Source of the DNA: Planctomycetia bacterium | GTDB lineage: Bacteria; Planctomycetota; UBA1135; GCA-002686595 | Length of the DNA: 40,404 nt | Assembly (NCBI GenBank): GCA_005799545.1 | Contig: SYGM01000197.1 | Location: 1-40,404 of the forward strand | Direction of reading: 5' to 3' | Shown here: in pieces, positions 9,704-16,536 of the stretch | Position numbering within the stretch: the stretch's first letter is position 1 | Layout of the letters: every line of letters starts with the position of its first letter | Notes under the pieces: model-generated | Seen by the model: only the letters and a program-made list of their open reading frames with translations | What the model was told of the DNA's origin: nothing | Database searches by the model: none | Program-made: the position numbers and the translations under genes

Positions 9704-10696
9704 ATGTCCCAGCCCCTCACGATCCACTACCACCGCGACTTCGACGGCATGGTCTCCGCTGCCGTACTGGCGCGGGTGCTCTCCGAGCGCGAGCGCGGCG
9801 ATATCTGCTGGAAGAGCGTCAACTACGATCAACGCGAGGACTGGCACAACTTCGAGGCCGGAGCGCGTTTCGGCATCGTGGATTTCCACTTCCACCCGCG
9901 CGCCGAGTACTGGTTCGACCACCATCCCACGACCTTCCTCAGCGAGGAGCTGCGGGCCAGGTACCTGGAGGCGCATGACACACCCAATGACCGCTGGGCC
10001 TGGGATGAGAACTCGCCCTCCTGCCCGCCGCTGATCCTCAAGCACGCCATCCGCCACTGGGGCTACCAGCCCGAGGCGCGCTTCCTCGAGATGGCGCGCT
10101 GGTCGGATGTGATCGACGCCGCGCGCTTTGAGTCCGTCGATCAGGCCATCTTCGGCGACGAGCCGGCCCTGCGCATCATGCGCGCGCTGACCGTGGCCCC
10201 CACGATCGACTGGGTCGACGAACTGGTCGGCGCCATGGTGCAAGCGGATCTCGCCGGCGTCGCCAACCGCGCCGATGTCGAGAAGGCCCACCAGCGCGCT
10301 TCGCGCAACCGCGACCGCGCGCTCGAGCAGTTCCCGCCCACCGTGGCCTGGAAGAAGGACAAGGTGCTGCTCTACGACGCCAGCTCCTCGCAGATCCGAC
10401 GCGAGCGCTTCGCGCCCTTCTACCACCATCCCGACATCCACTACTCCGTGGGCGTGATCCCCACGCGCTCCGGCTTCCATGTCACGGCCGGTGAGAATCC
10501 CTGGAACTCGCCGCACAGCGTGGGCCTTGCGGGCGCGCACATCGGCAACCTGATGGAGCGCTACGGCGGCGGCGGACACCGCAGCGTCGGCGGAGCCAAT
10601 CCGCACGATCTCCCCGCCGCGCGCAAGGTGGCGGCCGAGATCGCGGAGGAGCTGCGACGCGCCATCCTCGAGGCCCGGCCGCATGGAGCCGTCTGA
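9704..10696 (+). CDS. DHH superfamily phosphoesterase
   Basis: A 330-residue cytoplasmic protein of the DHH family, which uses two Mn ions to hydrolyse phosphodiester or phosphomonoester bonds (NrnA-type oligoribonucleases, pAp phosphatases, RecJ). Metal motifs are visible: HRDFDG (D12, D14), FGIVDFH (D60), and FDHHP (D72, H73, H74). Near the C-terminus YGGGGHRSVGGA (288-297) is the substrate-binding GGGH motif of DHHA1 domains. Start at ATG 9704 puts the DxDG motif at the usual position close to the N-terminus; an in-frame GTG at 9671 is also possible. It overlaps rlmN by 14 bases, so the two are probably co-transcribed. The exact substrate (nanoRNA, pAp or cyclic dinucleotide product) cannot be read from the sequence. 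Confidence 0.9.
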   Translation: MSQPLTIHYHRDFDGMVSAAVLARVLSERERGDICWKSVNYDQREDWHNFEAGARFGIVDFHFHPRAEYWFDHHPTTFLSEELRARYLEAHDTPNDRWAWDENSPSCPPLILKHAIRHWGYQPEARFLEMARWSDVIDAARFESVDQAIFGDEPALRIMRALTVAPTIDWVDELVGAMVQADLAGVANRADVEKAHQRASRNRDRALEQFPPTVAWKKDKVLLYDASSSQIRRERFAPFYHHPDIHYSVGVIPTRSGFHVTAGENPWNSPHSVGLAGAHIGNLMERYGGGGHRSVGGANPHDLPAARKVAAEIAEELRRAILEARPHGAV

Positions 10697-11864
10697 GCCC
10701 GCCTCACTGCTCGCACTGAGCGGCGAACAGCTGCGCGAGCGCGTGGAAGCGCTCGGCGGCAAGGCCTTCCACGCCCGGATCCTGCGCGAGAACGTCGTCG
10801 CCAAGGGCCTGCTCGACTACGAGCAGATGAGTTCCCTGCCGAAGAGCCTGCGCGAAGAGCTCGCACGCACGCTCCCGATCCTTTCGGGCAGCGAGCTCGC
10901 GCGCAAGACCGCGCGCGACGGCACGACCAAGCTGCTGATCGGCTTTGCGCGCGGTGGCTCCCCGCGCGAGGTGCGCAGCGGCGTTCCGCTGGCACAGACC
11001 TATTCGCAGGCGAGCGTCGAGACCGTGCACATGCCCTCGCTCTACCTCGACGAAGAGGGCGAGCCGCAGGGCGGCGCGACGCTATGCGTCTCCACGCAGG
11101 TGGGCTGCCCGATCGGCTGCCCTTTCTGCGCCTCCGGCCAGCTGGGACTGATGCGCAATCTCGCGGCGCACGAGATCCTCGAGCAGTACATCCGCGGACG
11201 CGCGCTCGGTGCGCTCGCCCGCTCGGTCGTTATGGGCATGGGCGAACCGCTGCTCAATCAGGCCAATCTACTCAGCGCGCTCGATGCGGTGCACGACGAG
11301 ATGGGCATCGGCGCGCGCAAGATCACGGTCTCGACCGTCGGCCAACCCGAGCGACTGCGACAGTTGGCTCCGAAGAAGCCGCGCTTCCAGCTGGCGATCT
11401 CGCTGCACACGCCCGACCAGGAGCAGCGTGACGAGCTGGTGCCGGCAATGAAAGGCGTTCCGATCGAGGAAGTGCTCGCCGCCGGGGATGATTGGTTTGA
11501 AAAGACCGGGCGTGAAGTGACCTACGAATACGTGCTGCTCGGCGGAACCAACGATTCCGGCGGCCACGCACAGCGACTCCTCCAGCGCCTGCGCTCGCGG
11601 CGCGCGGTGGTCAACCTGATCCCCTACAACCCGGTCGAGGAAGGCCCCTATCGCAGGCCGGAGAAGCCGGAGGTCGAGCGCTTCCGTCAGACGCTGCTCG
11701 ACGGCGGGCTCGTGGCGACGGTGCGCTGGTCACGCGGGCTGGAGGGCGATGCGGCCTGCGGTCAATTGCGTCTGCGCAAGAGCGCGGCGGCTGTGCGGGG
11801 TGAGTCAATGCAGGGCGAGCCTGCTCAGGGCGAGACGATGCAGGGCGAGCAGAGGCGCGTCTAG
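10683..11864 (+). CDS. rlmN: Dual-specificity 23S rRNA/tRNA adenine-C2 methyltransferase RlmN
   Basis: A 393-residue radical-SAM enzyme that methylates C2 of A2503 in 23S rRNA and A37 in tRNAs. The 4Fe-4S ligands are in C142-PIG-C146-PF-C149. The methyl-carrier cysteines are present: C135 in TLCVSTQ and C359 in GDAACGQL, with the same spacing as in E. coli RlmN (118, 125, 129, 132, 355). Other blocks are VVMGMGEPLLN, ITVSTVG and QLAISLHTP. The body is complete; after LRLRKS there is a non-conserved tail with five-residue repeats (QGEPA, QGETM, QGEQR) encoded by a degenerate 15-base tandem repeat. It starts inside the DHH gene (14-base overlap), and converges on lat with a 217-base gap. RlmN rather than Cfr is favoured by family-typical sequence, not proven. 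Confidence 0.95.
   Translation: MEPSEPASLLALSGEQLRERVEALGGKAFHARILRENVVAKGLLDYEQMSSLPKSLREELARTLPILSGSELARKTARDGTTKLLIGFARGGSPREVRSGVPLAQTYSQASVETVHMPSLYLDEEGEPQGGATLCVSTQVGCPIGCPFCASGQLGLMRNLAAHEILEQYIRGRALGALARSVVMGMGEPLLNQANLLSALDAVHDEMGIGARKITVSTVGQPERLRQLAPKKPRFQLAISLHTPDQEQRDELVPAMKGVPIEEVLAAGDDWFEKTGREVTYEYVLLGGTNDSGGHAQRLLQRLRSRRAVVNLIPYNPVEEGPYRRPEKPEVERFRQTLLDGGLVATVRWSRGLEGDAACGQLRLRKSAAAVRGESMQGEPAQGETMQGEQRRV
11796..11849 (+). repeat. 15-base degenerate tandem repeat in the rlmN 3' end
   Basis: CAGGGCGAG occurs at 11811-11819, 11826-11834 and 11841-11849, exactly 15 bases apart, with a degenerate fourth copy just before (about 11796). It encodes the xQGEx tail of RlmN beyond the conserved domain, so it is probably a lineage-specific expansion without catalytic role. 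Confidence 0.75.
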
Positions 11865-11911
11865 CGCGGACGATTTGATTCGAGCGTGACAGAGGCCAGC
11901 GTTCGAATGCG

Positions 11912-12074
11912 GGCGCCAAGTTCCGGCGCCAGCTTGCCGAAGGTGGCAGAACCATCCTGCGTGCCGGTGACCTTGTCCGTCGGGGATGGAGAGTCCCCAT
12001 AGCATGGATGCCGGCATCCATGTTTGCGCTGATGCCTGCGAGTTCTCTCGCGCCAGGGACTCGAAGCCCTGGCG
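11912..12074. repeat. Cluster of four inverted repeats in the convergent rlmN-lat gap
   Basis: Within 163 bases there are four separate dyads: GGCGCC-7-GGCGCC (11912-11930), GGGGA-7-TCCCC (11982-11998), a perfect 20-base palindrome with half-site CATGGATGCC (12003-12022), and CGCCAGGG-8-CCCTGGCG (12051-12074). The last begins 8 bases after the lat stop on the minus strand and could stop transcription or protect the 3' end, but has no U tract. The rest of the 217-base gap holds no gene I can support. Confidence 0.7.
12051..12074 (-). terminator. Strong 3' hairpin downstream of lat
   Basis: Perfect 8-bp GC-rich stem with an 8-base loop starting 8 bases past the lat stop codon. There is no T run after it on the minus strand, so it is either a Rho-independent-like end without U tract or an mRNA-stabilising hairpin. 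Confidence 0.4.
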
Positions 12075-12081
12075 GAAAAGC

Positions 12082-13398
12082 TCAACTGCCCTTCGGCAGC
12101 GCCTTTTCCACGCAATTCAGCGCGTGCTCGACTTCCGATTCCGTGACGACCAGCGGCAGACGGAAGCGAATCGAGGACACACCGCAGGACAGCGCCAGCA
12201 ATCCCGCCTCGCGGAACTTCTGTATCGCGTCATTGCGCGCCTGCGGCGTCGGCAGCGTGAAGGCCTGCAGGGATCCGATCCCGCGCACCGACTGCATCGA
12301 GGGCCGCGTGCGCGCGATCTCGCGCAGTCCTTGCTGGAAGCGTGCACCCCGGGCCGCCACATTGTCGGCGAGCTTTTCCTGGACGATCAGCTCGATGATC
12401 CGACGCGAGCGCACCATGTCCGTCAGGCTGCCGCCCCAGGTCGAGTTGATGCGGCTGGGCTTGTGGAAGACATTCTCCTCCACCTCGTCGATGCGGCGAT
12501 TGGAGTAGAAGCCGCAGACCTGCGCCTTCTTGCCGAAGGCTACCAGATCCGGCGCGACGCCGTAGTGCTGCCAGATCCAGGGCTTGCCGGAGCCGAAGAA
12601 GCCCGTCTGCACTTCGTCGAAGATCAGCAGGGCTTCGTTTTCATCCGCAAAGCGCCGCAGCGTCTGCAGGAATTCCTTGCGGAAGTGGTTGTCGCCGCCT
12701 TCGCTCTGCATCGGCTCGATCAGGATCGCGGCGATGCGGCCCTTGAACTTCAGGAAGGCCTCTTCGATCTCGCGCACGGCGCGCGCTTCCTCGGCGAGGA
12801 TGTCGTTCGCAGCGCAGCCCTCCGCATCGAAGACGATGGCCGGATTGTGAATGCGGGGCCAGTCAAACTTGGGGAACAGCGCGGTCTTGTCGGGCACGGT
12901 GTTGGTCACCGAGAGCGTGTAGCCCGAGCGGCCGTGGAAGGCCTGCCGGAAGTGCAGGATGACGAGGCTCGCGCCGTCGTCAGTGATCTTCGAAAGCCCG
13001 ATCTTGCGCGCCTTCCAGTCGAAGGCGGCCTTCATCGCGTTCTCCACGGCGAGCGCCCCGCCGCTGATCCAGAAGTGGTAGGGATAGCCCTGAGGGGTGA
13101 CGTGCGTCGCGAAGGTGCGCACGAAGTCCGCCATCTGAGTCGTGTACAGATCCGAGTTGGACGGGTTGTGGATCGCGCAGCGGACGATTTCCTCGACGAA
13201 GCGCGGCTCGCGCATGCCGGGGTGGTTGTAGCCGATCGGCCAGGCGGCGAAGCAGGTGAAGAAGTCGAGGTACTCGCGCCCTGCCCGGGAGTCATGCAGC
13301 CAGGAACCGTGACTGCGGTCGAGATCCAGCACGAACGGGAAGCCGTCGGCGAGTTGGTGGGATTTCAGGACCTCGTGTACTTGTGTGGGCTGGATCAT
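12082..13398 (-). CDS. lat: L-lysine 6-aminotransferase (PLP-dependent, class III)
   Basis: A 438-residue cytoplasmic enzyme that moves the epsilon-amino group of L-lysine to 2-oxoglutarate, giving aminoadipate semialdehyde (in equilibrium with piperideine-6-carboxylate) and glutamate. Family features are the N-terminal DLDRSHGSWLHD and YLDFFTCFAAWPIGYNHP blocks, the FWISGGALAVENA cofactor segment, FHGRSGYTLSVTN, the IFDEVQTGFFGSGK block and the AFGKKAQVCGF segment holding the PLP lysine (K290 or K291). Length is that of the family, and the C-terminus (RFRLPLVVT...) is complete. No Shine-Dalgarno sequence precedes the ATG within the usual window: the GGAG nearest to it lies in the stem of a hairpin ending 12 bases upstream. 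mscL is transcribed in the same direction just upstream. Assignment over generic class III aminotransferase is confident. Confidence 0.92.
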   Translation of the reverse strand: MIQPTQVHEVLKSHQLADGFPFVLDLDRSHGSWLHDSRAGREYLDFFTCFAAWPIGYNHPGMREPRFVEEIVRCAIHNPSNSDLYTTQMADFVRTFATHVTPQGYPYHFWISGGALAVENAMKAAFDWKARKIGLSKITDDGASLVILHFRQAFHGRSGYTLSVTNTVPDKTALFPKFDWPRIHNPAIVFDAEGCAANDILAEEARAVREIEEAFLKFKGRIAAILIEPMQSEGGDNHFRKEFLQTLRRFADENEALLIFDEVQTGFFGSGKPWIWQHYGVAPDLVAFGKKAQVCGFYSNRRIDEVEENVFHKPSRINSTWGGSLTDMVRSRRIIELIVQEKLADNVAARGARFQQGLREIARTRPSMQSVRGIGSLQAFTLPTPQARNDAIQKFREAGLLALSCGVSSIRFRLPLVVTESEVEHALNCVEKALPKGS

Positions 13399-13403
13399 GG
13401 GCA

Positions 13404-13446
13404 GAATAAAGGGCTCCGCGGGTACCTTTTTCGGTCAGCGGAGCCC
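13404..13446 (-). terminator. Hairpin with T-rich tail between mscL and lat
   Basis: On the minus strand GGGCTCCGC pairs with GCGGAGCCC (perfect 9 bp, 18-base loop, 13411-13446) and is followed by TTTATTCT. This is a good intrinsic terminator shape for mscL. It also ends only 12 bases before the lat ATG and contains the only GGAG nearby, so it could act as a translational or transcriptional switch for lat. Confidence 0.5.
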
Positions 13447-13462
13447 TCGAGTGTAGTCGATT

Positions 13463-13486
13463 GGCGGGGGCGCTCCCACCCCCGCC
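13463..13486 (-). terminator. GC-rich hairpin just after mscL
   Basis: GGCGGGGG (13463-13470) pairs with CCCCCGCC (13479-13486) around an 8-base loop, 24 bases past the mscL stop on the minus strand. No T tract follows. Together with the hairpin at 13411-13446 it makes a tandem structure between mscL and lat. Confidence 0.4.
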
Positions 13487-13510
13487 CGGATGCGGGAAAA
13501 AGCCCGTGGT

Positions 13511-13861
13511 TCAGGCCTTTTTCTGGCCCACCACGCGGTTCATCTGCTTGACCACGAGGAAGATCACGAAGGCCACGATCACGAAATCGAGGACCGTGTT
13601 GATGAAGGCACCGTAGCGGATCACCGGATCGCCGAGCTTGGTGGCCTCATCGAGCGTCTTGGCGGCGCTGTCGGCCTTGAGGTTGAGGAACAGTTGCGAG
13701 AAGTCTGCGTTGCCCATCATCATGCCGATCGGCGGCATGATGATGTCGTTGGTGAAGGAGGTCACGATCTTGCCGAAGGCTCCGCCGATGATCACACCGA
13801 CCGCCATGTCGACCACGTTGCCCTTGACGGCAAACTCCTTGAATTCCTGCATCATTCCCAT
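13511..13861 (-). CDS. mscL: Large-conductance mechanosensitive channel MscL
   Basis: A 116-residue inner-membrane channel subunit that opens under membrane tension to release solutes during hypo-osmotic shock. The amphipathic N-terminal helix ([12 protein letters not shown]) and TM1 ([31 protein letters not shown]) match the family almost exactly, and TM2 is [24 protein letters not shown]. The periplasmic loop and the C-terminal bundle are short, making it about 20 residues shorter than E. coli MscL, as in many other bacteria. The start at 13861 is set by AAGGAG nine bases upstream; the ATG two codons later is possible. The promoter region carries a G9 tract and a 15-base odd palindrome. Confidence 0.95.
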   Translation of the reverse strand: MGMMQEFKEFAVKGNVVDMAVGVIIGGAFGKIVTSFTNDIIMPPIGMMMGNADFSQLFLNLKADSAAKTLDEATKLGDPVIRYGAFINTVLDFVIVAFVIFLVVKQMNRVVGQKKA

Positions 13862-13891
13862 GGGCTGAATCTCCTTCGTTTGTGCGCTTGA

Positions 13892-13914
13892 GGGGGGGGG
13901 CGGATGGCATCCGC
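13892..13914. promoter_or_regulatory. G9 homopolymer and 15-base palindrome upstream of mscL
   Basis: A run of nine G (13892-13900) abuts the odd palindrome GCGGATG-G-CATCCGC (13900-13914; 7-base arms). It lies 31-53 bases before the mscL start, downstream of a TAGACT element (13938-13943, minus strand). It could be an operator or part of a structured leader; homopolymers of this length can vary in length. Confidence 0.35.
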
Positions 13915-13940
13915 GGGAAACACGAACAGTGGGGAAGAGT

Positions 13941-14786
13941 CTAGCAATCCCCGACGCACAAGTCCTCATGAACGGCCCGCGCGGCGAGTCGCTGCTCGCA
14001 GACCTGCGCGGTGGCCGCGAGGGTCTGCGGATCGGCGGAGCGCACGCGCAGCAGGCACAGCAGCGGCGCGGGACGCGTCTGGCTCGCGATGCGCGTGCGC
14101 GGGTCGACTTCGGTGAAGAGCAATCCGTGCGGAGCGTCGACGAGCAGCGTGGAGCCTTCATCCAAGCCCACTTTGCGGGCCCGCTCAAGGAACTCGTATT
14201 GTCCGGAGTCCCAGCGCGGCTCGCTCACGTGAGCCGCCAGCAACGACTCGCACTCGGCCAGCAACCGTTCGGTGAAGCGCGAGAAGACGCGCTCATCGAT
14301 GTGCGCGCGGCGCACCGCACGCACGCTCTGTCCCAGATCGCCGTACTGCCCGAAGGTGCAGGCCGCAAGTGCCTGCGCGTGCGCGTGCAGATCATCCGCA
14401 GCGTGGATCAGGCTCACGGCGGCTTCCATGGGATGACAGACCAGACGCGGATCGGCGGGCAGGCGCTGCGCGTGGCAGCGGCGCAGCCAGACCGAGACGC
14501 GCGTGTACTGCGGATCGGCAAGCTCGCGCCGCAGCCATTCCTGAGGAGCCCACTCCACGGTCAGACAGTCCGGCGCCAGTGAGGCAGGCAGTGAAGCAGG
14601 CAGTGAGGGATGGGCGCCGCGCTCGGTGAGCACGAGCACGCGCTCGCCCGCCTGCTGCGCAGCCTGCAGTTGCGGCTGCCAGTGCTCCGACGGACAGTGT
14701 CCGCTGACATAGAACAGCTGCCGCGGGGCGCGGGCGCAGCCCGCTTTCCAGGCCGCGATGGAGTTGCCTGCATTCCCGGATGCCAT
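13941..14786 (-). CDS. Orphan hypothetical protein, 281 residues
   Basis: I do not recognise a family. The minus-strand frame is preferred over the overlapping plus-strand frame because its composition is protein-like: alternating hydrophobic strands and amphipathic helices such as [21 protein letters not shown] and [17 protein letters not shown]. There is no signal peptide and no clear membrane segment, so it is probably cytoplasmic. Near residues 60-70 it carries [10 protein letters not shown], encoded by a 12-base tandem repeat (14578-14607). Cysteines are scattered, with a terminal CVGDC. The TAG stop at 13941-13943 overlaps a TAGACT element that may serve mscL. It is divergent from rnpA with only 20 bases between the start codons. 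The start could be a few codons downstream. Confidence 0.6.
   Translation of the reverse strand: MASGNAGNSIAAWKAGCARAPRQLFYVSGHCPSEHWQPQLQAAQQAGERVLVLTERGAHPSLPASLPASLAPDCLTVEWAPQEWLRRELADPQYTRVSVWLRRCHAQRLPADPRLVCHPMEAAVSLIHAADDLHAHAQALAACTFGQYGDLGQSVRAVRRAHIDERVFSRFTERLLAECESLLAAHVSEPRWDSGQYEFLERARKVGLDEGSTLLVDAPHGLLFTEVDPRTRIASQTRPAPLLCLLRVRSADPQTLAATAQVCEQRLAARAVHEDLCVGDC
14578..14607. repeat. 12-base tandem repeat (2.5 copies)
   Basis: AGTGAGGCAGGC, AGTGAAGCAGGC and AGTGAG follow each other in the orphan gene and encode SLPA units on the minus strand. Confidence 0.75.
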
Positions 14787-14791
14787 GCGCG

Positions 14792-14797
14792 TATGCT
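14792..14797 (+). promoter_or_regulatory. Possible symmetric -10 element shared by rnpA and the divergent orphan gene
   Basis: The 20-base gap between the divergent start codons contains TATGCTAA, which reads TTAGCATA on the other strand, so each strand has a TAnnnT hexamer (TATGCT plus, TAGCAT minus). On the plus strand it ends 9 bases before the rnpA ATG, leaving room for a leader of only a few bases. No good -35 box is visible. Confidence 0.3.
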
Positions 14798-14806
14798 AAC
14801 GGGTCC

Positions 14807-15193
14807 ATGAGCGAGCAAGCACGAGCCGACCTGCGGATGCATCGCCACCTGCGCCTCGTGCGCAAGGGGGACTTTGAGCGCGTCTACAAGCAGGGAACGC
14901 GGGCGCGCGGTGGCGCACTGCTGGTGGTCGCGGCTCCCAATGCGCTCCCCCATCCGCGCCTGGGACTCTCCGTCGGCCGCTCGATCTGGAAAGAGGCCGT
15001 GCGGCGCAACCGCATCCGGCGCGTCTTCCGCGAAGCCTTCCGGCTCGAGCAGCACAGCCTTCCGTCAGGTTTCGACCTGATCCTGATCCCCGCCCGGCCC
15101 AAGTTGGATCCGGTGCTCGCGGAGGTGCGCAGCGAGCTGGTGCAGCTCGCTCGCAAGGCCGCCAGCGCCAAGCCGCGACCGCGCAAGCCCTGA
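14807..15193 (+). CDS. rnpA: Ribonuclease P protein component
   Basis: A 128-residue basic protein, the partner of the RNase P RNA in maturing tRNA 5' ends. The RNR signature is clear at about residues 66-79 ([14 protein letters not shown]), with the preceding [13 protein letters not shown] strand-helix and the N-terminal [17 protein letters not shown] block. The C-terminal tail is Lys/Arg/Pro-rich. The ATG at 14807 places the family start correctly; upstream in-frame codons would run into the divergent gene. Its stop overlaps the yidD start by one base (TGATG). The usual upstream neighbour rpmH is absent: an orphan gene on the other strand takes its place. Confidence 0.94.
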   Translation: MSEQARADLRMHRHLRLVRKGDFERVYKQGTRARGGALLVVAAPNALPHPRLGLSVGRSIWKEAVRRNRIRRVFREAFRLEQHSLPSGFDLILIPARPKLDPVLAEVRSELVQLARKAASAKPRPRKP

Positions 15194-15423
15194 TGCGCCT
15201 CCTGCGAGAACTTTTCCTGCTGCCCGTGCGGGCCTATCGGCGCTGGATCTCACCGCTCAAGCCACCGTCCTGCCGCTTCCTGCCGACTTGCAGCCAATAC
15301 ATGCTCGAAGCCGTGCGCGAGCACGGTATCCTGCGCGGCTCGTGCCTGTCCGCCTGGCGCATCCTGCGCTGCCAGCCGTTCTGCAAGGGCGGACACGACC
15401 CCGTTCCACCCCGCAAGACATGA
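15193..15423 (+). CDS. yidD: Membrane protein insertion efficiency factor YidD
   Basis: A 76-residue membrane-associated protein that helps YidC-dependent insertion. Family features are the amphipathic N-terminus ([16 protein letters not shown]), the [19 protein letters not shown] block, and a [14 protein letters not shown] end. It is complete and of normal length. It overlaps rnpA by one base and the next gene by four (ATGA). The normal downstream neighbour yidC is not here; a lipoprotein gene follows instead. Confidence 0.94.
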   Translation: MRLLRELFLLPVRAYRRWISPLKPPSCRFLPTCSQYMLEAVREHGILRGSCLSAWRILRCQPFCKGGHDPVPPRKT

Positions 15424-16523
15424 AGAACCAAGCTGTACTCTGCCTGCTGCTCCCTTCCGTTCTGACGGGCTGCTCCGGATTGGGCAGCTCCGACCGGGAA
15501 TCGCCGCCGCTCGGCGGCGCGGAGCCGGCGCATGAGCTGATCCAGCCGGGCGAGCAGCACTTCGCCGGCCTGTGGAAGCTGACGCGCGGCGTGGAGAACG
15601 CGGCGGAGGGCTACTGGAGCTTCGGCGGCGACCGCGTGATCCTGCAATCGGAAGGACGCGACAAGGGAGCGTGCGATCGCATCTTCGTGCTCGAGCGCGA
15701 TGGCAAGCTGCAGCAGATCTCCAACGGCCAGGGCGTCACGACCTGCGCCTACTTCATGCCCGAGGATCGGGAGGTGCTCTACGCCTCGACGCACGCGTGG
15801 ATGAAGGACTGTCCGCCGCGCGCGGACATGAGCCGCGGCTATGTCTGGTCGATCCATCCCGAGTACGACATCTATGTGCGCGACCTCGCCAGCGGTGCCG
15901 AGCGCGCTCTGACGACGAACTACGGCTACGACGCGGAAGCCACCGTCGCGCCCGAGGGGGACCGCATCGTCTTCACTTCGACGCGCTCGGGCGATCTGGA
16001 ACTATGGACCTGTGCCCTCGATGGCTCCGATCTGCGGCAGGTGACGAACGCGCTGGGCTACGACGGCGGCGCGTTCTTCAGCCACGACGGCGACTGGATC
16101 GTCTTCCGCTCCACCTCGTTCACGCCCGGCAAGGAAGAGTCCGAGATGGCGGACTACAAGCAACTGCTGGCGCAGTGGCTCGTGCGTCCCTCGCGCATGG
16201 AGATCATGCTGATTCGCCCCGACGGCAGCGAGCGCCGCCAGCTGACCCATCTGGGTCGTGCCAGCTTCGCGCCCTTCTTCCATCCCGAGGATGACCGCGT
16301 GATCTTCTCCACCAACGCCTTCGACCCCACGCGCGAAGGCCGCGACTTCGATCTTGCCAGCGTGCCGGTCGAAGGCGGAGCACCTGAGCGCATCACGCAC
16401 TTTGCGGGCTTTGACGGCTTCCCGATGTTCTCGCCGGACGGCAAGTGGCTGGTGTTCGCCTCCAACCGCGGCGGAACGCACGCCCGCGAGACGAACCTGT
16501 TCGTCGCGCGCTGGAAGGATTGA
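15420..16523 (+). CDS. PD40/TolB-like beta-propeller lipoprotein
   Basis: A 367-residue predicted lipoprotein (leader ending LTGC, Cys at residue 18), exported and anchored in the envelope. The body is made of WD40-like/PD40 blades as in TolB: repeats such as [46 protein letters not shown] and [12 protein letters not shown]. Such propellers usually mediate binding rather than catalysis; no peptidase domain follows, unlike in DPP-type enzymes. The ATG at 15420 overlaps the yidD stop as ATGA, and gives a clean lipoprotein signal; the frame also extends upstream inside yidD without meaning. It converges on the M28 peptidase gene with a 13-base gap. The ligand is unknown. Confidence 0.85.
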   Translation: MKNQAVLCLLLPSVLTGCSGLGSSDRESPPLGGAEPAHELIQPGEQHFAGLWKLTRGVENAAEGYWSFGGDRVILQSEGRDKGACDRIFVLERDGKLQQISNGQGVTTCAYFMPEDREVLYASTHAWMKDCPPRADMSRGYVWSIHPEYDIYVRDLASGAERALTTNYGYDAEATVAPEGDRIVFTSTRSGDLELWTCALDGSDLRQVTNALGYDGGAFFSHDGDWIVFRSTSFTPGKEESEMADYKQLLAQWLVRPSRMEIMLIRPDGSERRQLTHLGRASFAPFFHPEDDRVIFSTNAFDPTREGRDFDLASVPVEGGAPERITHFAGFDGFPMFSPDGKWLVFASNRGGTHARETNLFVARWKD

Positions 16524-16536
16524 TCTCCGGCAGCCG

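Noticed and set aside
12051-12074. tRNA T-arm-like sequence (TTCGAGT in a GC stem, minus strand)
   Set aside because: The stem and loop sizes do not fit a T-arm, and no acceptor, D or anticodon arm is found around it.
11861-12115. Minus-strand 84-codon frame in the rlmN-lat gap
   Set aside because: Its last 40 codons look fairly protein-like, but it runs through all four inverted repeats and overlaps the lat end; no start site or homology seen.
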